Under the pieces are notes generated by a model that was not told where the DNA came from, did no database searches, and was given only the letters and a program-made list of their open reading frames with translations. Positions 1 to 7,868 of a DNA stretch of 64,000 nucleotides are shown one piece after another; the first letter of the stretch is position 1; each line of letters begins with the position of its first letter. The DNA comes from Neobacillus sp. PS3-40 (GTDB lineage: Bacteria; Bacillota; Bacilli; Bacillales; Cytobacillaceae), in contig NZ_CP133266.1 in the NCBI RefSeq assembly GCF_030915485.1, positions 1,612,001 through 1,676,000 of the forward strand. The letters are read 5' to 3'. A program made the translations under genes and the position numbers.

Positions 1-1316
1 ATGGGCGTAAACGCTTTTTTATTTTTGGATTAACTGTGTTCTTAATTGGATCATCCTTATGCGGAATTGCTCAAAGTATCATTCAGCTTAGTGTTTTTCG
101 TGCCATTCAAGGAATTGGCGGGGGTGCATTAATGCCGATCGCGTTTACGATCGTTTTTGATATTTTCCCTCCTGAAAATCGTGGAAAAATGACTGGTTTG
201 CTTGGTGCCGTTTTTGGTGCAGCAAGTGTGCTTGGTCCCTTACTTGGCGCTTATATTACCGATTATATTAGCTGGCATTGGGTCTTTTATGTGAATGTTC
301 CAATCGGAATTCTTGCACTATTTTTCATTATTCGCTATTACAAGGAATCCCTTCAGCATTCTAAGCAAAGGGTTGACTGGATTGGAGCAATTACCCTTGT
401 TATTTCCGTTGTCTGCCTTATGTTTGCACTTGAATTTGGCGGAAAGGAATACGATTGGAATTCCCCTCAGATATTAGGATTATTTGGGAGTGCCTTCATT
501 TTCCTTGTAGCCTTTTTCATTGCCGAAGTAAAAGCGAAAGAGCCCATTCTTCCATTATGGCTTTTTAAACAACGCTTATTTGCAACATCACAAATTCTTG
601 CCTTCTTATATGGGGGAACATTTATTATTTTAACCGTTTTTATTCCGATCTTCGTTCAAGCAGTATATGGCGGTACAGCCAAGAACGCCGGATTAATTTT
701 GACACCAATGATGTTAGGATCTGTAGCAGGAAGCTCTGTCGGTGGTATTTTCCTTACGAAAACTTCTTATCGAAACCTGATGTTAATTTCAATTCTTTCC
801 TATACAATTGGGATGTATTCACTAGGAACGTTGACACCGGATACAGCTCGCTTTCTATTAACGATCTATATGATTCTAGTTGGATTTGGAGTTGGTTTTT
901 CGTTTTCATTACTCCCAACGGCTTCTCTACACAATTTGGAGCCACGCTACCGTGGATCGGCCAACTCAACAAACTCTTTTCTACGTTCATTTGGAATGAC
1001 ACTTGGCATTACCATCTTCGGTACCATTCAAAACAATTTGCTTACAGATAAACTGAAAGAGGCTTTTAAAGGTATGCAAGGTGCTGGCGGAAAGGGCGGT
1101 GCTCCAATGATAAAATTGGATCCCCGTCAAATTTTTGAATCAAGTGAACGCTCACAAATTCCTGGTTTTGTCTTAAATAAAATGGTTCATGCAATGTCTG
1201 ATTCAATTACTCATACATTTTTGCTGACATTAATTCCAATTGTTCTTGCTGTAATTACGATCTTCTTCATGGGCAAAGCAAGGGTTGAAATAATGAAAAA
1301 ACCAGCTAAAGGCTAG
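1..1316 (+). CDS. MFS multidrug exporter, DHA2 (EmrB/QacA) type, 5' end missing
   Basis: Proton-driven exporter of the major facilitator superfamily, in the cytoplasmic membrane. The window starts inside the gene: codons are readable from base 3 and begin with GRKR, the end of the family's loop 2-3 motif, so roughly the first 70-80 residues lie off the left edge. About 437 residues remain, with many hydrophobic segments. The stretch around PLLGAYITDYISWHWVFYVNVPIG, a motif C-like helix followed by the W-VF-NVP loop, is typical of 14-helix DHA2 pumps. Substrate cannot be told from sequence. A strong hairpin terminator follows at 1443. Family call is firm. Confidence 0.85.
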   Translation, partial: GRKRFFIFGLTVFLIGSSLCGIAQSIIQLSVFRAIQGIGGGALMPIAFTIVFDIFPPENRGKMTGLLGAVFGAASVLGPLLGAYITDYISWHWVFYVNVPIGILALFFIIRYYKESLQHSKQRVDWIGAITLVISVVCLMFALEFGGKEYDWNSPQILGLFGSAFIFLVAFFIAEVKAKEPILPLWLFKQRLFATSQILAFLYGGTFIILTVFIPIFVQAVYGGTAKNAGLILTPMMLGSVAGSSVGGIFLTKTSYRNLMLISILSYTIGMYSLGTLTPDTARFLLTIYMILVGFGVGFSFSLLPTASLHNLEPRYRGSANSTNSFLRSFGMTLGITIFGTIQNNLLTDKLKEAFKGMQGAGGKGGAPMIKLDPRQIFESSERSQIPGFVLNKMVHAMSDSITHTFLLTLIPIVLAVITIFFMGKARVEIMKKPAKG

Positions 1317-1442
1317 GAAAGATAGTGCTTTGCATAGCAACGACAAGTAGAAAATGAGTCCGGAAGTTACTACTTTACTATTTACTAAAAGAAAATGAAC
1401 TAGATCTTAAAGAGTTCCTTTTTCTAGCGCAAACATAAACAA

Positions 1443-1480
1443 GACCAGCAAATTAATCGTTTAATTTGCTGGTCATTTTT
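1443..1480 (+). terminator. Rho-independent terminator after the MFS gene
   Basis: A 13-bp perfect stem (1443-1455 with 1462-1474) with a 6-base loop is followed by ATTTTTT on the + strand. It lies about 125 bp past the MFS stop. Confidence 0.8.
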
Positions 1481-1580
1481 TCGCAAAAGAGAGGTATATT
1501 TTCGCAAATAAACCATGGTTTTTCGCAAATGAAATGGGCCTTTTTACAAATAAACCCCACTTTTTCGCAAATAAACCATC
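1478..1580. repeat. Imperfect tandem repeat, unit about 20-22 bp
   Basis: Five imperfect copies of TTTTTCGCAAATAAACCAT start near 1478, 1498, 1518, 1541 and 1561. Copies two and five are closest to each other; the first and fourth are degraded. The array lies between two convergent genes, directly after the MFS terminator. It encodes nothing obvious and has no unique spacers. Confidence 0.7.
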
Positions 1581-1614
1581 TCGATCCATAAAAAAAATCA
1601 TTCTTCACATAAAT

Positions 1615-2337
1615 TTAGAAATGATGGTTGGAAATAAAAAAATAACATCTTTCTAAATGGAAATACAACCATTGAATAGATAAACGAACGACTTTTTTCC
1701 TTAATGGACCACCTAGTTTCTTTACTGAAACTATTTCATTAAGAAGCTTATATAAATAGATAAATGCGATAATACAAATCCCCGACATAAGGAAATTAAG
1801 GAGCTGTTCAGTCAAAATACTCACGGTATAAATTTCAACCCCATATTTTGTTAGTAGATTTATTAATAGGAGGGCATAAACAAATTCACGAATACCATTA
1901 AAGAAGGTTAACATTTTCAGGATACGTAGGCCCCTTTTTTCAACTAGTAACTCTTTTGTCAAACTCCTGTCATACCCTTGCTGTTCTAAAATGTCTAATG
2001 AAAAATACAAAAATAGTGGTTTATTAAAGACACAGCTACTCGCATAAAGCAGGCAAAGGAATAGCGAGTAGAATGCATTATTCCAAAGCAACTGCAATGC
2101 AGAACCTGATAATAAATCAACAAACAATCCCGAAATAATATTGATCAATAGGAACGTTCGCGTAAAATTCAGTATTCCTGTTTTTATCAAGCGTAAAAAA
2201 CTATAAATTATCCCAGGAAGCGAGGAAAAGATCATCGCAATATAATCGGGTAAATACTCACGACCGATTTCCCAACAGAATATTGGAAGTGCAAAATAAA
2301 AAAGTATGTCCAATAACAAGTGAAGGTCCTTTCTCAT
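1615..2337 (-). CDS. VC0807-like integral membrane protein
   Basis: 240-residue membrane protein with about six hydrophobic helices. The pattern (short polar N-terminus, ALPIFCWEIGREYLP, helix pairs around residues 40-70 and 85-110, a cytoplasmic loop near 120-140, then two helix pairs) resembles the uncharacterised VC0807/DUF3159 family. The start is supported by AGGAG about 7 bases upstream of the ATG. It stands alone between the tandem repeat and a dispersed repeat copy. No catalytic residues are recognisable and the function is unknown. Family assignment is moderate and from memory. Confidence 0.6.
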   Translation of the reverse strand: MRKDLHLLLDILFYFALPIFCWEIGREYLPDYIAMIFSSLPGIIYSFLRLIKTGILNFTRTFLLINIISGLFVDLLSGSALQLLWNNAFYSLFLCLLYASSCVFNKPLFLYFSLDILEQQGYDRSLTKELLVEKRGLRILKMLTFFNGIREFVYALLLINLLTKYGVEIYTVSILTEQLLNFLMSGICIIAFIYLYKLLNEIVSVKKLGGPLRKKVVRLSIQWLYFHLERCYFFISNHHF

Positions 2338-2405
2338 ATGACGGCTCCTATCTTTTCTTACTTGTACAACTTATTGATTGATGAAGAAAAATATGTACAA
2401 TCCTT

Positions 2406-2473
2406 AAAGAAAACTCGCCGATTGCCGAGCCTATAAGGGATGATTAAGCGTAGTTGCCCTTATGCTTAGCTAA
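2406..2473 (+). repeat. Dispersed three-hairpin repeat, copy 1 (short form)
   Basis: Begins AAAGAAAACTCGCCGATT and ends TTAGCTAA like the other copies, but lacks the third hairpin (AGAATTTAT-GGAT-ATAAATTCT), apparently by internal deletion. It lies between two minus-strand genes, in the same orientation as all other copies. Confidence 0.8.
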
Positions 2474-2481
2474 AAAATAGA

Positions 2482-2514
2482 AAAAAGCATACAGCCTTGG
2501 CTGTATGCTTTTTC
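2482..2514 (-). terminator. Bidirectional hairpin terminator
   Basis: A perfect stem AAAAAGCATACAGCC/GGCTGTATGCTTTTT with a 2-3 base loop is flanked by A- and T-runs. It lies 19 bp past the stop of the acidic gene at 2533. Confidence 0.8.
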
Positions 2515-2532
2515 AAAAATGGTCTTACTTTT

Positions 2533-2934
2533 TTACACTTCAATATCCTTGCCTTCTTCAACAATATGGAAAAGCAAGTGGGCTAGATGATGAATTGGTC
2601 CGTATTCCTCTTCTTCTTCCTCTTCGTTTGTTTCTTCATTATATTCAAGATCATTTAGGAAAAGGGCTGTAAATTCATAATAATCCTCTAAACGGAAGGA
2701 ATAACATCCGCTTGGATCTTCACTTTCCTCTTCATATTGTAGAACGAGATAAGATACTACTCCGTCTTTATCCTCTGCATCGAAAAATACAAAAAAGCCC
2801 ATATTTGTATCCAAATCAAATAAGTGCCTTGTCCCACCTTCTGTCGCTTTTCCAAAATCCTCTTGGTTAAGCTTTTGGATTTGCATGGCATCCACACGAT
2901 CTTCTTGATGAAAACTTACTACAAATGACTTCAT
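2533..2934 (-). CDS. Unrecognised small acidic protein
   Basis: 133 residues, strongly acidic: the C-terminal third contains NEETNEEEEEEEYG followed by a His-containing helix PIHHLAHLLFHIVEEG. The body alternates beta-like segments (MGFFVFFDAEDKDGVVSYLVLQY), so it is probably a soluble cytosolic protein. The start has an AGGAGGAAAAAGG-like ribosome site right upstream. It has its own terminator and is probably monocistronic. I do not recognise the family with any certainty. It is not the B. subtilis YugN sequence as I recall it, although that gene lies in this general neighbourhood in B. subtilis. Confidence 0.7.
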   Translation of the reverse strand: MKSFVVSFHQEDRVDAMQIQKLNQEDFGKATEGGTRHLFDLDTNMGFFVFFDAEDKDGVVSYLVLQYEEESEDPSGCYSFRLEDYYEFTALFLNDLEYNEETNEEEEEEEYGPIHHLAHLLFHIVEEGKDIEV

Positions 2935-3106
2935 CCTTTTTCCTCCTCCGTAACTATTGGTTTCATATAGAAACGCATATTTTTATCATACCCTTTTTAT
3001 TTTCATTATAAAAATTTTATGAGCTAATTTTTTGATTAAAAGTATGAATATGCCATGAAATAATCTAATAAATGACTTTATCTTTCCCTTAATATAGAAA
3101 TCGTTA

Positions 3107-3140
3107 GAAAAAGCCAGCCCGAATTTCTGGGCTAGCTTTC
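3107..3140 (-). terminator. Terminator of the corA-like gene
   Basis: The stem AGCCAGCCCGAA/TTCTGGGCTAGCT (one mismatch), read on the minus strand, runs into TTTTTC directly behind the corA-like stop. Confidence 0.75.
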
Positions 3141-4077
3141 AAAAGTATTTCTTTTTCCAAAAAATAAATGCGGTTAATCCTGTTAAAAGTCCGGATATTA
3201 ATAGCGGTATCATATATGAGTGTGCAACATGCTGAAATGGTATCCCAACGTTCATCCCATAAAAGCTAGCAACCATCGTTGGAAATGAGAGAATAATCGT
3301 AATTGACGTCAAGAATTTCATCACGATGTTTAAATTGTTTGAAATAATTGATGCAAAAGCATTCATCATTCCGTTTAAGATGGAGCGGTATGTTTCCGCC
3401 ATTTCAATGGCCTGTGTTTTTTCAATAATAACGTCCTCTAATAAGTCCTTATCCTCTTCGTACATCTTCAAATAATTAAACCGAAGAATTTTATCCAACA
3501 CAACCTTGTTAGATTTCAATGAGGTGGTAAAGTAAACCAAACTTTTTTCTAACGCTAAAAAGGCATATAATTCTTTATTTTTCATGGATTGATGGATTTC
3601 CCGTTCAATTTCATTTGTTTTCTTATTAATAAGTTTTAAATAACGAAGATAATAAGATGAAATAACAAATAAAATTTGCAAGGCGAACCGCGTCTTTTTA
3701 AAGGTAAAGAATTCTTTCATTTTATTGCTCTTAAAATCAGCTAAAATGGGTGTATCTTTTAATGAAACCGTTAAAATACAATCCCCTGTTAAGACAATAC
3801 CAATCGGGATGGTTTCGTAAATAGGAAAACCCGAATCATCATGGGTTATATAAGGATAATCGACGATAATATATACTTGGTCATTATCCCTTTCAATCCG
3901 TGGACGTTCTTCATCGTCCAGAGCATCTTTGATTAAATCAACGGGAATTTGTGCGTCATTTGCAACTCGATTTATTTCTTCTTCTGTTGGAGCATACATA
4001 TTGATCCAACAGCCCTTTGTGATTGTATCGATCTTTTCTAAAATTTTTGCTTCATTGCTTTTAAAAATCTCGAGCAT
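3139..4077 (-). CDS. CorA-family magnesium/divalent cation channel
   Basis: 312 residues, the usual CorA length. It has a soluble alpha/beta N-terminal domain (about residues 1-225) with long helices, then two membrane helices at the extreme C-terminus. The signature YGMN, the selectivity filter between the two helices, is present at about residue 275 in SFYGMNVG, and the tail FWKKKYF is basic as expected. CorA forms a homopentamer that lets Mg2+ (and Co2+/Ni2+) into the cell. The ribosome site AGGAGG sits 9 bases before the ATG. A 42-codon ORF ends immediately upstream, so the two may be co-transcribed. The Bacillaceae have several paralogues and I cannot say which this is. Confidence 0.88.
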   Translation of the reverse strand: MLEIFKSNEAKILEKIDTITKGCWINMYAPTEEEINRVANDAQIPVDLIKDALDDEERPRIERDNDQVYIIVDYPYITHDDSGFPIYETIPIGIVLTGDCILTVSLKDTPILADFKSNKMKEFFTFKKTRFALQILFVISSYYLRYLKLINKKTNEIEREIHQSMKNKELYAFLALEKSLVYFTTSLKSNKVVLDKILRFNYLKMYEEDKDLLEDVIIEKTQAIEMAETYRSILNGMMNAFASIISNNLNIVMKFLTSITIILSFPTMVASFYGMNVGIPFQHVAHSYMIPLLISGLLTGLTAFIFWKKKYF

Positions 4078-4090
4078 TCATAAAACCTCC

Positions 4091-4219
4091 TCACTTTGTT
4101 TGAGGAAGCCATCCTACCTTATCTAGAGCTGATATTCTTGCAGAAACCAATTCATTCAATTCAAAGATATTGACTTCCCCCTGCCTACTACTTGGGTCTG
4201 GGTCTATCGGCAAACTCAA
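4091..4219 (-). CDS. Small ORF (42 aa) directly upstream of the corA-like gene
   Basis: A TTG-started ORF with AAGGAG about 9 bases upstream. Reading from the start it contains IDPDPSSRQGEVN, then FELNELVSARISALDKVGWLP, and ends QTK-stop at 4091, 13 bp before the corA-like ATG. Composition looks protein-like (an acidic-polar start, then one amphipathic helix) and the spacing to corA suggests co-translation. The neighbouring in-frame TTG at 4222 is an alternative start. No family recognised. It could be a leader peptide or a small partner of the transporter; this is inference. Confidence 0.5.
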   Translation of the reverse strand: MSLPIDPDPSSRQGEVNIFELNELVSARISALDKVGWLPQTK

Positions 4220-4383
4220 CAATATCAACTCCTTTTTCCACCTATTCTTACTTCCTTATCATAAACCCAAATCCACTAAAGCACAAACCTGTTTTTACGT
4301 GCTTCGTAGAATTTTTTCCATTAATTCGAAATGTTTATATGAATAAAGGATTGGCTTCATAAATAGTATTCCGCGTATTTTTG

Positions 4384-5277
4384 CTACTCTTCTGGATAAA
4401 AGGGATTTAAATGGATTAATACTTCCTTAATATTATCAAATTTACTCATTAGTTTTTCTTTTATCGCTTTTGAAAGATCATGGCCTTCTTTAATCGTCAT
4501 AGAATGATCTACAGATATTCGCAAGTCCACCAGGATATAATGACCATGTTCTCTAGCCCTTATTCGGTCAATCCTTTTTACTTTATCGAATTCTGAAATA
4601 ATCGCAAGATAGTCCTTTAAAGTATCGGTATTTATGCTTCGTTCCAACAAAATGTCAAAAGCTTCAATTAACATTTCCTTTGATATTCTAAAAATCAAAT
4701 AGGCAACAAAAATACTGGCTACTTTATCTCCATATTGTAAAATGGCTATATTAGCCCATTCTCCAATGATGGAAAGTAAAACCCCAATTGCCGCTGCAAT
4801 TGATGCCCAAATATCTGCTTTATGGTCAAAAGCAATCGCTTCAATCGCCTTGCTATTATACTGTTTTGATACACCCAATGATGTTCTAAACAAAATAACC
4901 TTTGCAAGGAAGGAAAATATAGCAACCCACAAAGCTAATAAGCTCGGGGTTTCAATTTTATGAAAAAAGCCACTTATTCCTTCGTAAACAACGTAAATGG
5001 AGACAAAAAAAAGCAATATCCCCACAATCCCCGATACAATGACTTCTGCTTTACCATGTCCATATGGATGTTCTTTATCTGCAGGCTTGTTGGAAATCCT
5101 TATCACGACCAAAACAATGATCGATGCAAAAACATCCGCTGCAGAGTGAATACCATCTGCAAACACAGAATCACTATTTCCGTACAAACCTATAATAATT
5201 TTCCCCAATGTTAAAATCACATTACTTACAACACTAATCCATGCTACTTTTTTAGCAAGGGCTTCCCTTAATTCCAT
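4384..5277 (-). CDS. Cation diffusion facilitator (Mn/Fe/Zn efflux)
   Basis: 297 residues with the CDF layout: six membrane helices over the first about 205 residues and a C-terminal cytoplasmic ferredoxin-like domain (about 210-290). Metal-site helices are visible: FADGIHSAADV in helix 2 (H-x3-D) and AFDHKADIWAS in helix 5 (D-x3-D), with the HPYGHGKAE loop between helices 2 and 3. In B. subtilis, relatives of this size (MneP/MneS) export Mn2+. The H/D pattern here would also fit Zn2+ or Fe2+, so the metal is left open. Start: AGGTG 8 bases before the ATG. A 9-bp-arm hairpin lies just upstream of the ribosome site. Confidence 0.85.
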   Translation of the reverse strand: MELREALAKKVAWISVVSNVILTLGKIIIGLYGNSDSVFADGIHSAADVFASIIVLVVIRISNKPADKEHPYGHGKAEVIVSGIVGILLFFVSIYVVYEGISGFFHKIETPSLLALWVAIFSFLAKVILFRTSLGVSKQYNSKAIEAIAFDHKADIWASIAAAIGVLLSIIGEWANIAILQYGDKVASIFVAYLIFRISKEMLIEAFDILLERSINTDTLKDYLAIISEFDKVKRIDRIRAREHGHYILVDLRISVDHSMTIKEGHDLSKAIKEKLMSKFDNIKEVLIHLNPFYPEE

Positions 5278-5290
5278 TTTAATTTCACCT

Positions 5291-5319
5291 AAGGGGAATT
5301 TTTCTAAATCATTCCCCTT
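5291..5319 (-). promoter_or_regulatory. Hairpin just upstream of the CDF ribosome site
   Basis: Perfect 9-bp inverted repeat AAGGGGAAT/ATTCCCCTT with an 11-base loop. On the minus strand its 3' arm ends next to the AGGTG ribosome site, and no T-run follows. It may end the upstream small transcript or modulate CDF translation. No yybP-ykoY-type manganese riboswitch was recognised. Confidence 0.4.
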
Positions 5320-5337
5320 TCCCTCTATTTGCTTTGA

Positions 5338-5481
5338 TTAAATAAGTTTTCCTTCTTCATCTAATTCTTCTCTTACTGCTTCCTCTTCTTCGTCAACAGT
5401 TATCCTGGTAATTTGATCATGCAGCTGATGGAATGCTTCATCTAAGTTTTCCCGAGAAGGAAATTGTCTCTTTTCTTTCAT
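5338..5481 (-). CDS. Small acidic ORF (47 aa)
   Basis: ATG at 5481 with a weak GGAG site (GGAGTTGGGACAA) upstream; the stop TAA lies at 5338-5340. The product begins MKEKRQFPSRENLDEAFHQL and ends EELDEEGKLI, a very charged, probably helical peptide. It lies 60 bp upstream of the CDF gene on the same strand and may be co-transcribed. It faces the yozQ-like gene across about 100 bp. Composition and ribosome site argue for a real gene; function unknown. Confidence 0.5.
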   Translation of the reverse strand: MKEKRQFPSRENLDEAFHQLHDQITRITVDEEEEAVREELDEEGKLI

Positions 5482-5584
5482 TTGTCCCAACTCCATTGTA
5501 AATTATTTTTAAAATAAAGAGTAATCCTTTCTCCATTTGCAGAAAATACCTTTGTTCAATTTCAATAAAAAGGAGGGTTTAAAA

Positions 5585-5770
5585 ATGGATAAAAAGGTTC
5601 CAAACGGAAGTACAAAACTAGCAGGACGCACTTACGATACAAGTGATTATCAAAAAAAAGATTCTCTCTCAAACGGGCTGGCAACAACCCATGAACAGGT
5701 TAGTGATACGTATATGGAAGGTGAAATCGGTGCTGTCACCGATGACAAAGCAAATGTAACCAAGAAATAA
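5585..5770 (+). CDS. YozQ-like small protein (DUF4025)
   Basis: 61 residues, start chosen at the ATG 9 bases after AGGAGG; an earlier in-frame start at 5537 has no ribosome site. The core AGRTYDTSDY and the downstream LATTHEQVSDTYMEG match what I recall of B. subtilis YozQ (DUF4025), a small hydrophilic, sporulation-associated protein of unknown role. The protein is highly polar with no membrane segment, and the lysine-rich ends look disordered. It is followed at once by a hairpin terminator. Confidence 0.72.
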   Translation: MDKKVPNGSTKLAGRTYDTSDYQKKDSLSNGLATTHEQVSDTYMEGEIGAVTDDKANVTKK

Positions 5771-5784
5771 AAGCATAATTAGAG

Positions 5785-5820
5785 AAAACAGCCTTCTATT
5801 GAAAGCTGTTTTCTTTTATT
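5785..5820 (+). terminator. Terminator after yozQ-like gene
   Basis: Stem AAAACAGC/GCTGTTTT (5785-5792 with 5805-5812) followed by TTCTTTTATT on the + strand. Confidence 0.75.
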
Positions 5821-5821
5821 A

Positions 5822-6574
5822 TTAATCCTCATCCACGTAAGGATCATGTTCATATGCCGGTAAATCACCAAAGCTTGTCATGATTCCCTCTTCATCCAGC
5901 GCTTCCTCGTATTGTTCATGCTGTGGATTCGGATAGACGGTAATATTTTTCCCATACATATCATTTCCAACAAAGTTTTCGTAATCCTCTACGTATCCAA
6001 CATTTTCATCTGCCTCGATGTAGATATCCTTATAGTCATCTTGAGAAAAAGCCAAATCTGATGGTGTTTCCGATGTTCCCCATTCTGCAACCGCCTGCCA
6101 GGAATCCTCAGCGTCAAAAGCAACATCCTCATGTTTTTCATCCATATCAAATTTCCCCCATGGAGGCATTAAAACACCTTCCTCCACTGGTCGGTCGTGT
6201 GAAACAAATTGATCAGGGCTATGTTCCTTACAATATGTTGTATTTGGTAAAGCCTCTAATCTCTCTATCGGGATCTCACGTCCACAAACTTCACATTTAC
6301 CATATGTTCCATTTTCCATAGCAAGAAGAGCATGATCAATATTGTGTAATGCCATTTCATAATGTTCATTTAAAGCGATATCCTTTTCACGCTCGTAAAG
6401 GTCTGTCCCTTCATCAGCCGGGTGGTTATCATAACTCGACAACTCTCCCATAGATTCATGATAAAAGCCCCTCTCTAAACCAAAATGATCATTTTGCTCT
6501 AAATGCTTCTCTAATTCCTTTTTTTCCTTAAATAATTGTGAACGTAACTCAGCCAATTGCTGCGTGGATACCAT
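5822..6574 (-). CDS. DksA/TraR-type zinc finger protein, YteA family
   Basis: 250 residues from the ATG preceded by AAGGGGG; a longer frame reaching 6637 adds only an unlikely hydrophobic leader. Residues 1-95 form a helical hairpin typical of DksA-like proteins (LAELRSQLFKEKKELEKHLE...DEGTDLYEREKDIAL). Next comes the zinc motif YGKCEVCGREIP...TYCKEH, where three Cys and one His are visible. The remaining about 110 residues are acidic with repeated Tyr and look like the YteA-specific tail. YteA-type proteins are linked to sporulation in Bacillus. A role at RNA polymerase by analogy with DksA is inference. Confidence 0.8.
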   Translation of the reverse strand: MVSTQQLAELRSQLFKEKKELEKHLEQNDHFGLERGFYHESMGELSSYDNHPADEGTDLYEREKDIALNEHYEMALHNIDHALLAMENGTYGKCEVCGREIPIERLEALPNTTYCKEHSPDQFVSHDRPVEEGVLMPPWGKFDMDEKHEDVAFDAEDSWQAVAEWGTSETPSDLAFSQDDYKDIYIEADENVGYVEDYENFVGNDMYGKNITVYPNPQHEQYEEALDEEGIMTSFGDLPAYEHDPYVDED

Positions 6575-6806
6575 GATTTTACCCCCTTGTAAAAGATATA
6601 AAAGCAACAGATGTATATAACTTTTACATTTTCCCATTTCATAATGTTCCTTCTTATTTTCGAGTTTTTTTCTCTTGATTATGTAAAAAAGTTTTCAATT
6701 CCAACAAACTCCTAATCACATTTCCCACCTATAATCGAATACTTTTTGTTTAGAGGAGTATGTTAACAAACAGAACTGCATTTAAAAAGAGAAAGAAGGA
6801 TACAAA

Positions 6807-6971
6807 ATGGTGAATGAAAATTTCAGAGAATTTAATAAGGTTCAGCATCAACATCAAGGGGAGTACCTTGGATCCGATAAAAAACAGAAGCCTGGTTTGA
6901 ATGACCCTGAATATAACAATCAAGACAATACAGATAAATCCATTGGGGCAACTGGCCGAAAACTTGATTAA
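6807..6971 (+). CDS. Small hydrophilic protein (54 aa), unrecognised
   Basis: ATG at 6807 preceded by AGAAAGAAGGA; the stop is at 6969-6971. The peptide starts MVNENFREFNKVQHQHQGEY and ends SIGATGRKLD. It is Gln/Asn/Lys/Asp-rich with no hydrophobic core and probably disordered, similar in style to small spore- or stress-related proteins of bacilli. It is convergent with the LysE-type gene, with a short GC stem (GGGGGC-TTG-GCCCCT) between them. Function unknown. Confidence 0.6.
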   Translation: MVNENFREFNKVQHQHQGEYLGSDKKQKPGLNDPEYNNQDNTDKSIGATGRKLD

Positions 6972-6991
6972 TTTGGGGGCTTGGCCCCTCA

Positions 6992-7621
6992 TTAATTATT
7001 CATAAATATGCCAATGGCCTGTACACCAAAATAAATTCCAAATCCAATCAGGGAAAGGCCAGATAAGATTGATATAAAAACAATTGATTTCGAAGTTAAA
7101 AAATTTCTAAAACTACTTGATACCCCCGCCATCATGATATCCCAAAGCAATAATCCAATAAAAATAGCACTACTGTAAATCATGAGTTGACTTCTCTCAT
7201 AGGTGGCAACAGTCTTGGCAAGAATTGATCCATAAATTCCTAGCCAAAAAAGAATGGTTAAAGGGTTGGAAATCGACATAAAGAACCCTGAAAAAAGAGT
7301 TTTCAGAAGGGATTCTTCACTACGGCGCTGATCTAGATTCAGTTTTCCAGCGCCGATTAAGCTTTCAACACCAGTATAGATAAGCACAAAACAACCAAAC
7401 GACCACAGGAACATTTTCATGAAAGACGTTTCAAGAAAATGCGAGACCCCTATGTAGACAATAAGCATATAAATTCCATCTGCTATAACCGCTCCAACCC
7501 CTATAAACCACGCATGAAGAAATCCATTCCGAATTCCTTTATCAATTTGTGCCGCATTAATTGGGCCAATTGGGGCCGCAAGCGACAAACCTAACAGGAT
7601 ATAACTTAAAAAGGTATTCAT
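6992..7621 (-). CDS. LysE/RhtB-family amino acid exporter
   Basis: 209 residues with five to six membrane helices. The N-terminus LSLAAPIGPINAAQIDKGIRNGF carries the LysE-family signature (G-P-x-N ... G-x-R-x-G). The central loop after helix 3 and the SISNPLTILFWLGI segment (about residues 115-130) are also typical. Family members export amino acids or related metabolites with proton motive force. The substrate is not readable. Monocistronic; the start is the first ATG with GGGGGAAAGAAGT upstream. Its own promoter region contains the 25-bp minimal form of the GC-rich repeat at 7723. Confidence 0.82.
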   Translation of the reverse strand: MNTFLSYILLGLSLAAPIGPINAAQIDKGIRNGFLHAWFIGVGAVIADGIYMLIVYIGVSHFLETSFMKMFLWSFGCFVLIYTGVESLIGAGKLNLDQRRSEESLLKTLFSGFFMSISNPLTILFWLGIYGSILAKTVATYERSQLMIYSSAIFIGLLLWDIMMAGVSSSFRNFLTSKSIVFISILSGLSLIGFGIYFGVQAIGIFMNN

Positions 7622-7722
7622 TACTTCTTTCCCCCTTAAATCTGTACGTGGGAATATATTTCTCCAAGTACTAAGCTAATAATGGATGACAGTCTGTGTT
7701 AAAATTTATTTTTTTGCCACCA

Positions 7723-7747
7723 GGTTGATTGGAGCGGAAATCAACAG
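7723..7747. repeat. Minimal 25-bp copy of the GC-rich inverted-repeat element
   Basis: GGTTGATTGGAGCGGAAATCAACAG-like sequence: the left and right ends of the element seen in full at 29502-29634, joined directly with the interior missing. The ends pair as GTTGATT/AATCAAC. Confidence 0.6.
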
Positions 7748-7868
7748 GCAAACTTAACGGAGACTTCCCAAAAAAAGCCTGTCTACAAATTATTATTCAG
7801 GGGATTCATTTTTTACCACAAAAAAAGGCTGACTCCAAAGCAAAGAGCCAGACCCGTGATTATACATT

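Noticed and set aside
1478-1580. Possible mini CRISPR
   Set aside because: Units are imperfect and contiguous with no unique spacers; no cas genes nearby.
5278-5340. Manganese (yybP-ykoY) riboswitch before the CDF gene
   Set aside because: Only a simple hairpin is present; the conserved riboswitch core was not seen and the space is too short.
6750-6992. 80-codon hydrophobic minus-strand frame
   Set aside because: Antisense to the 54-aa gene with a proper ribosome site at 6807.
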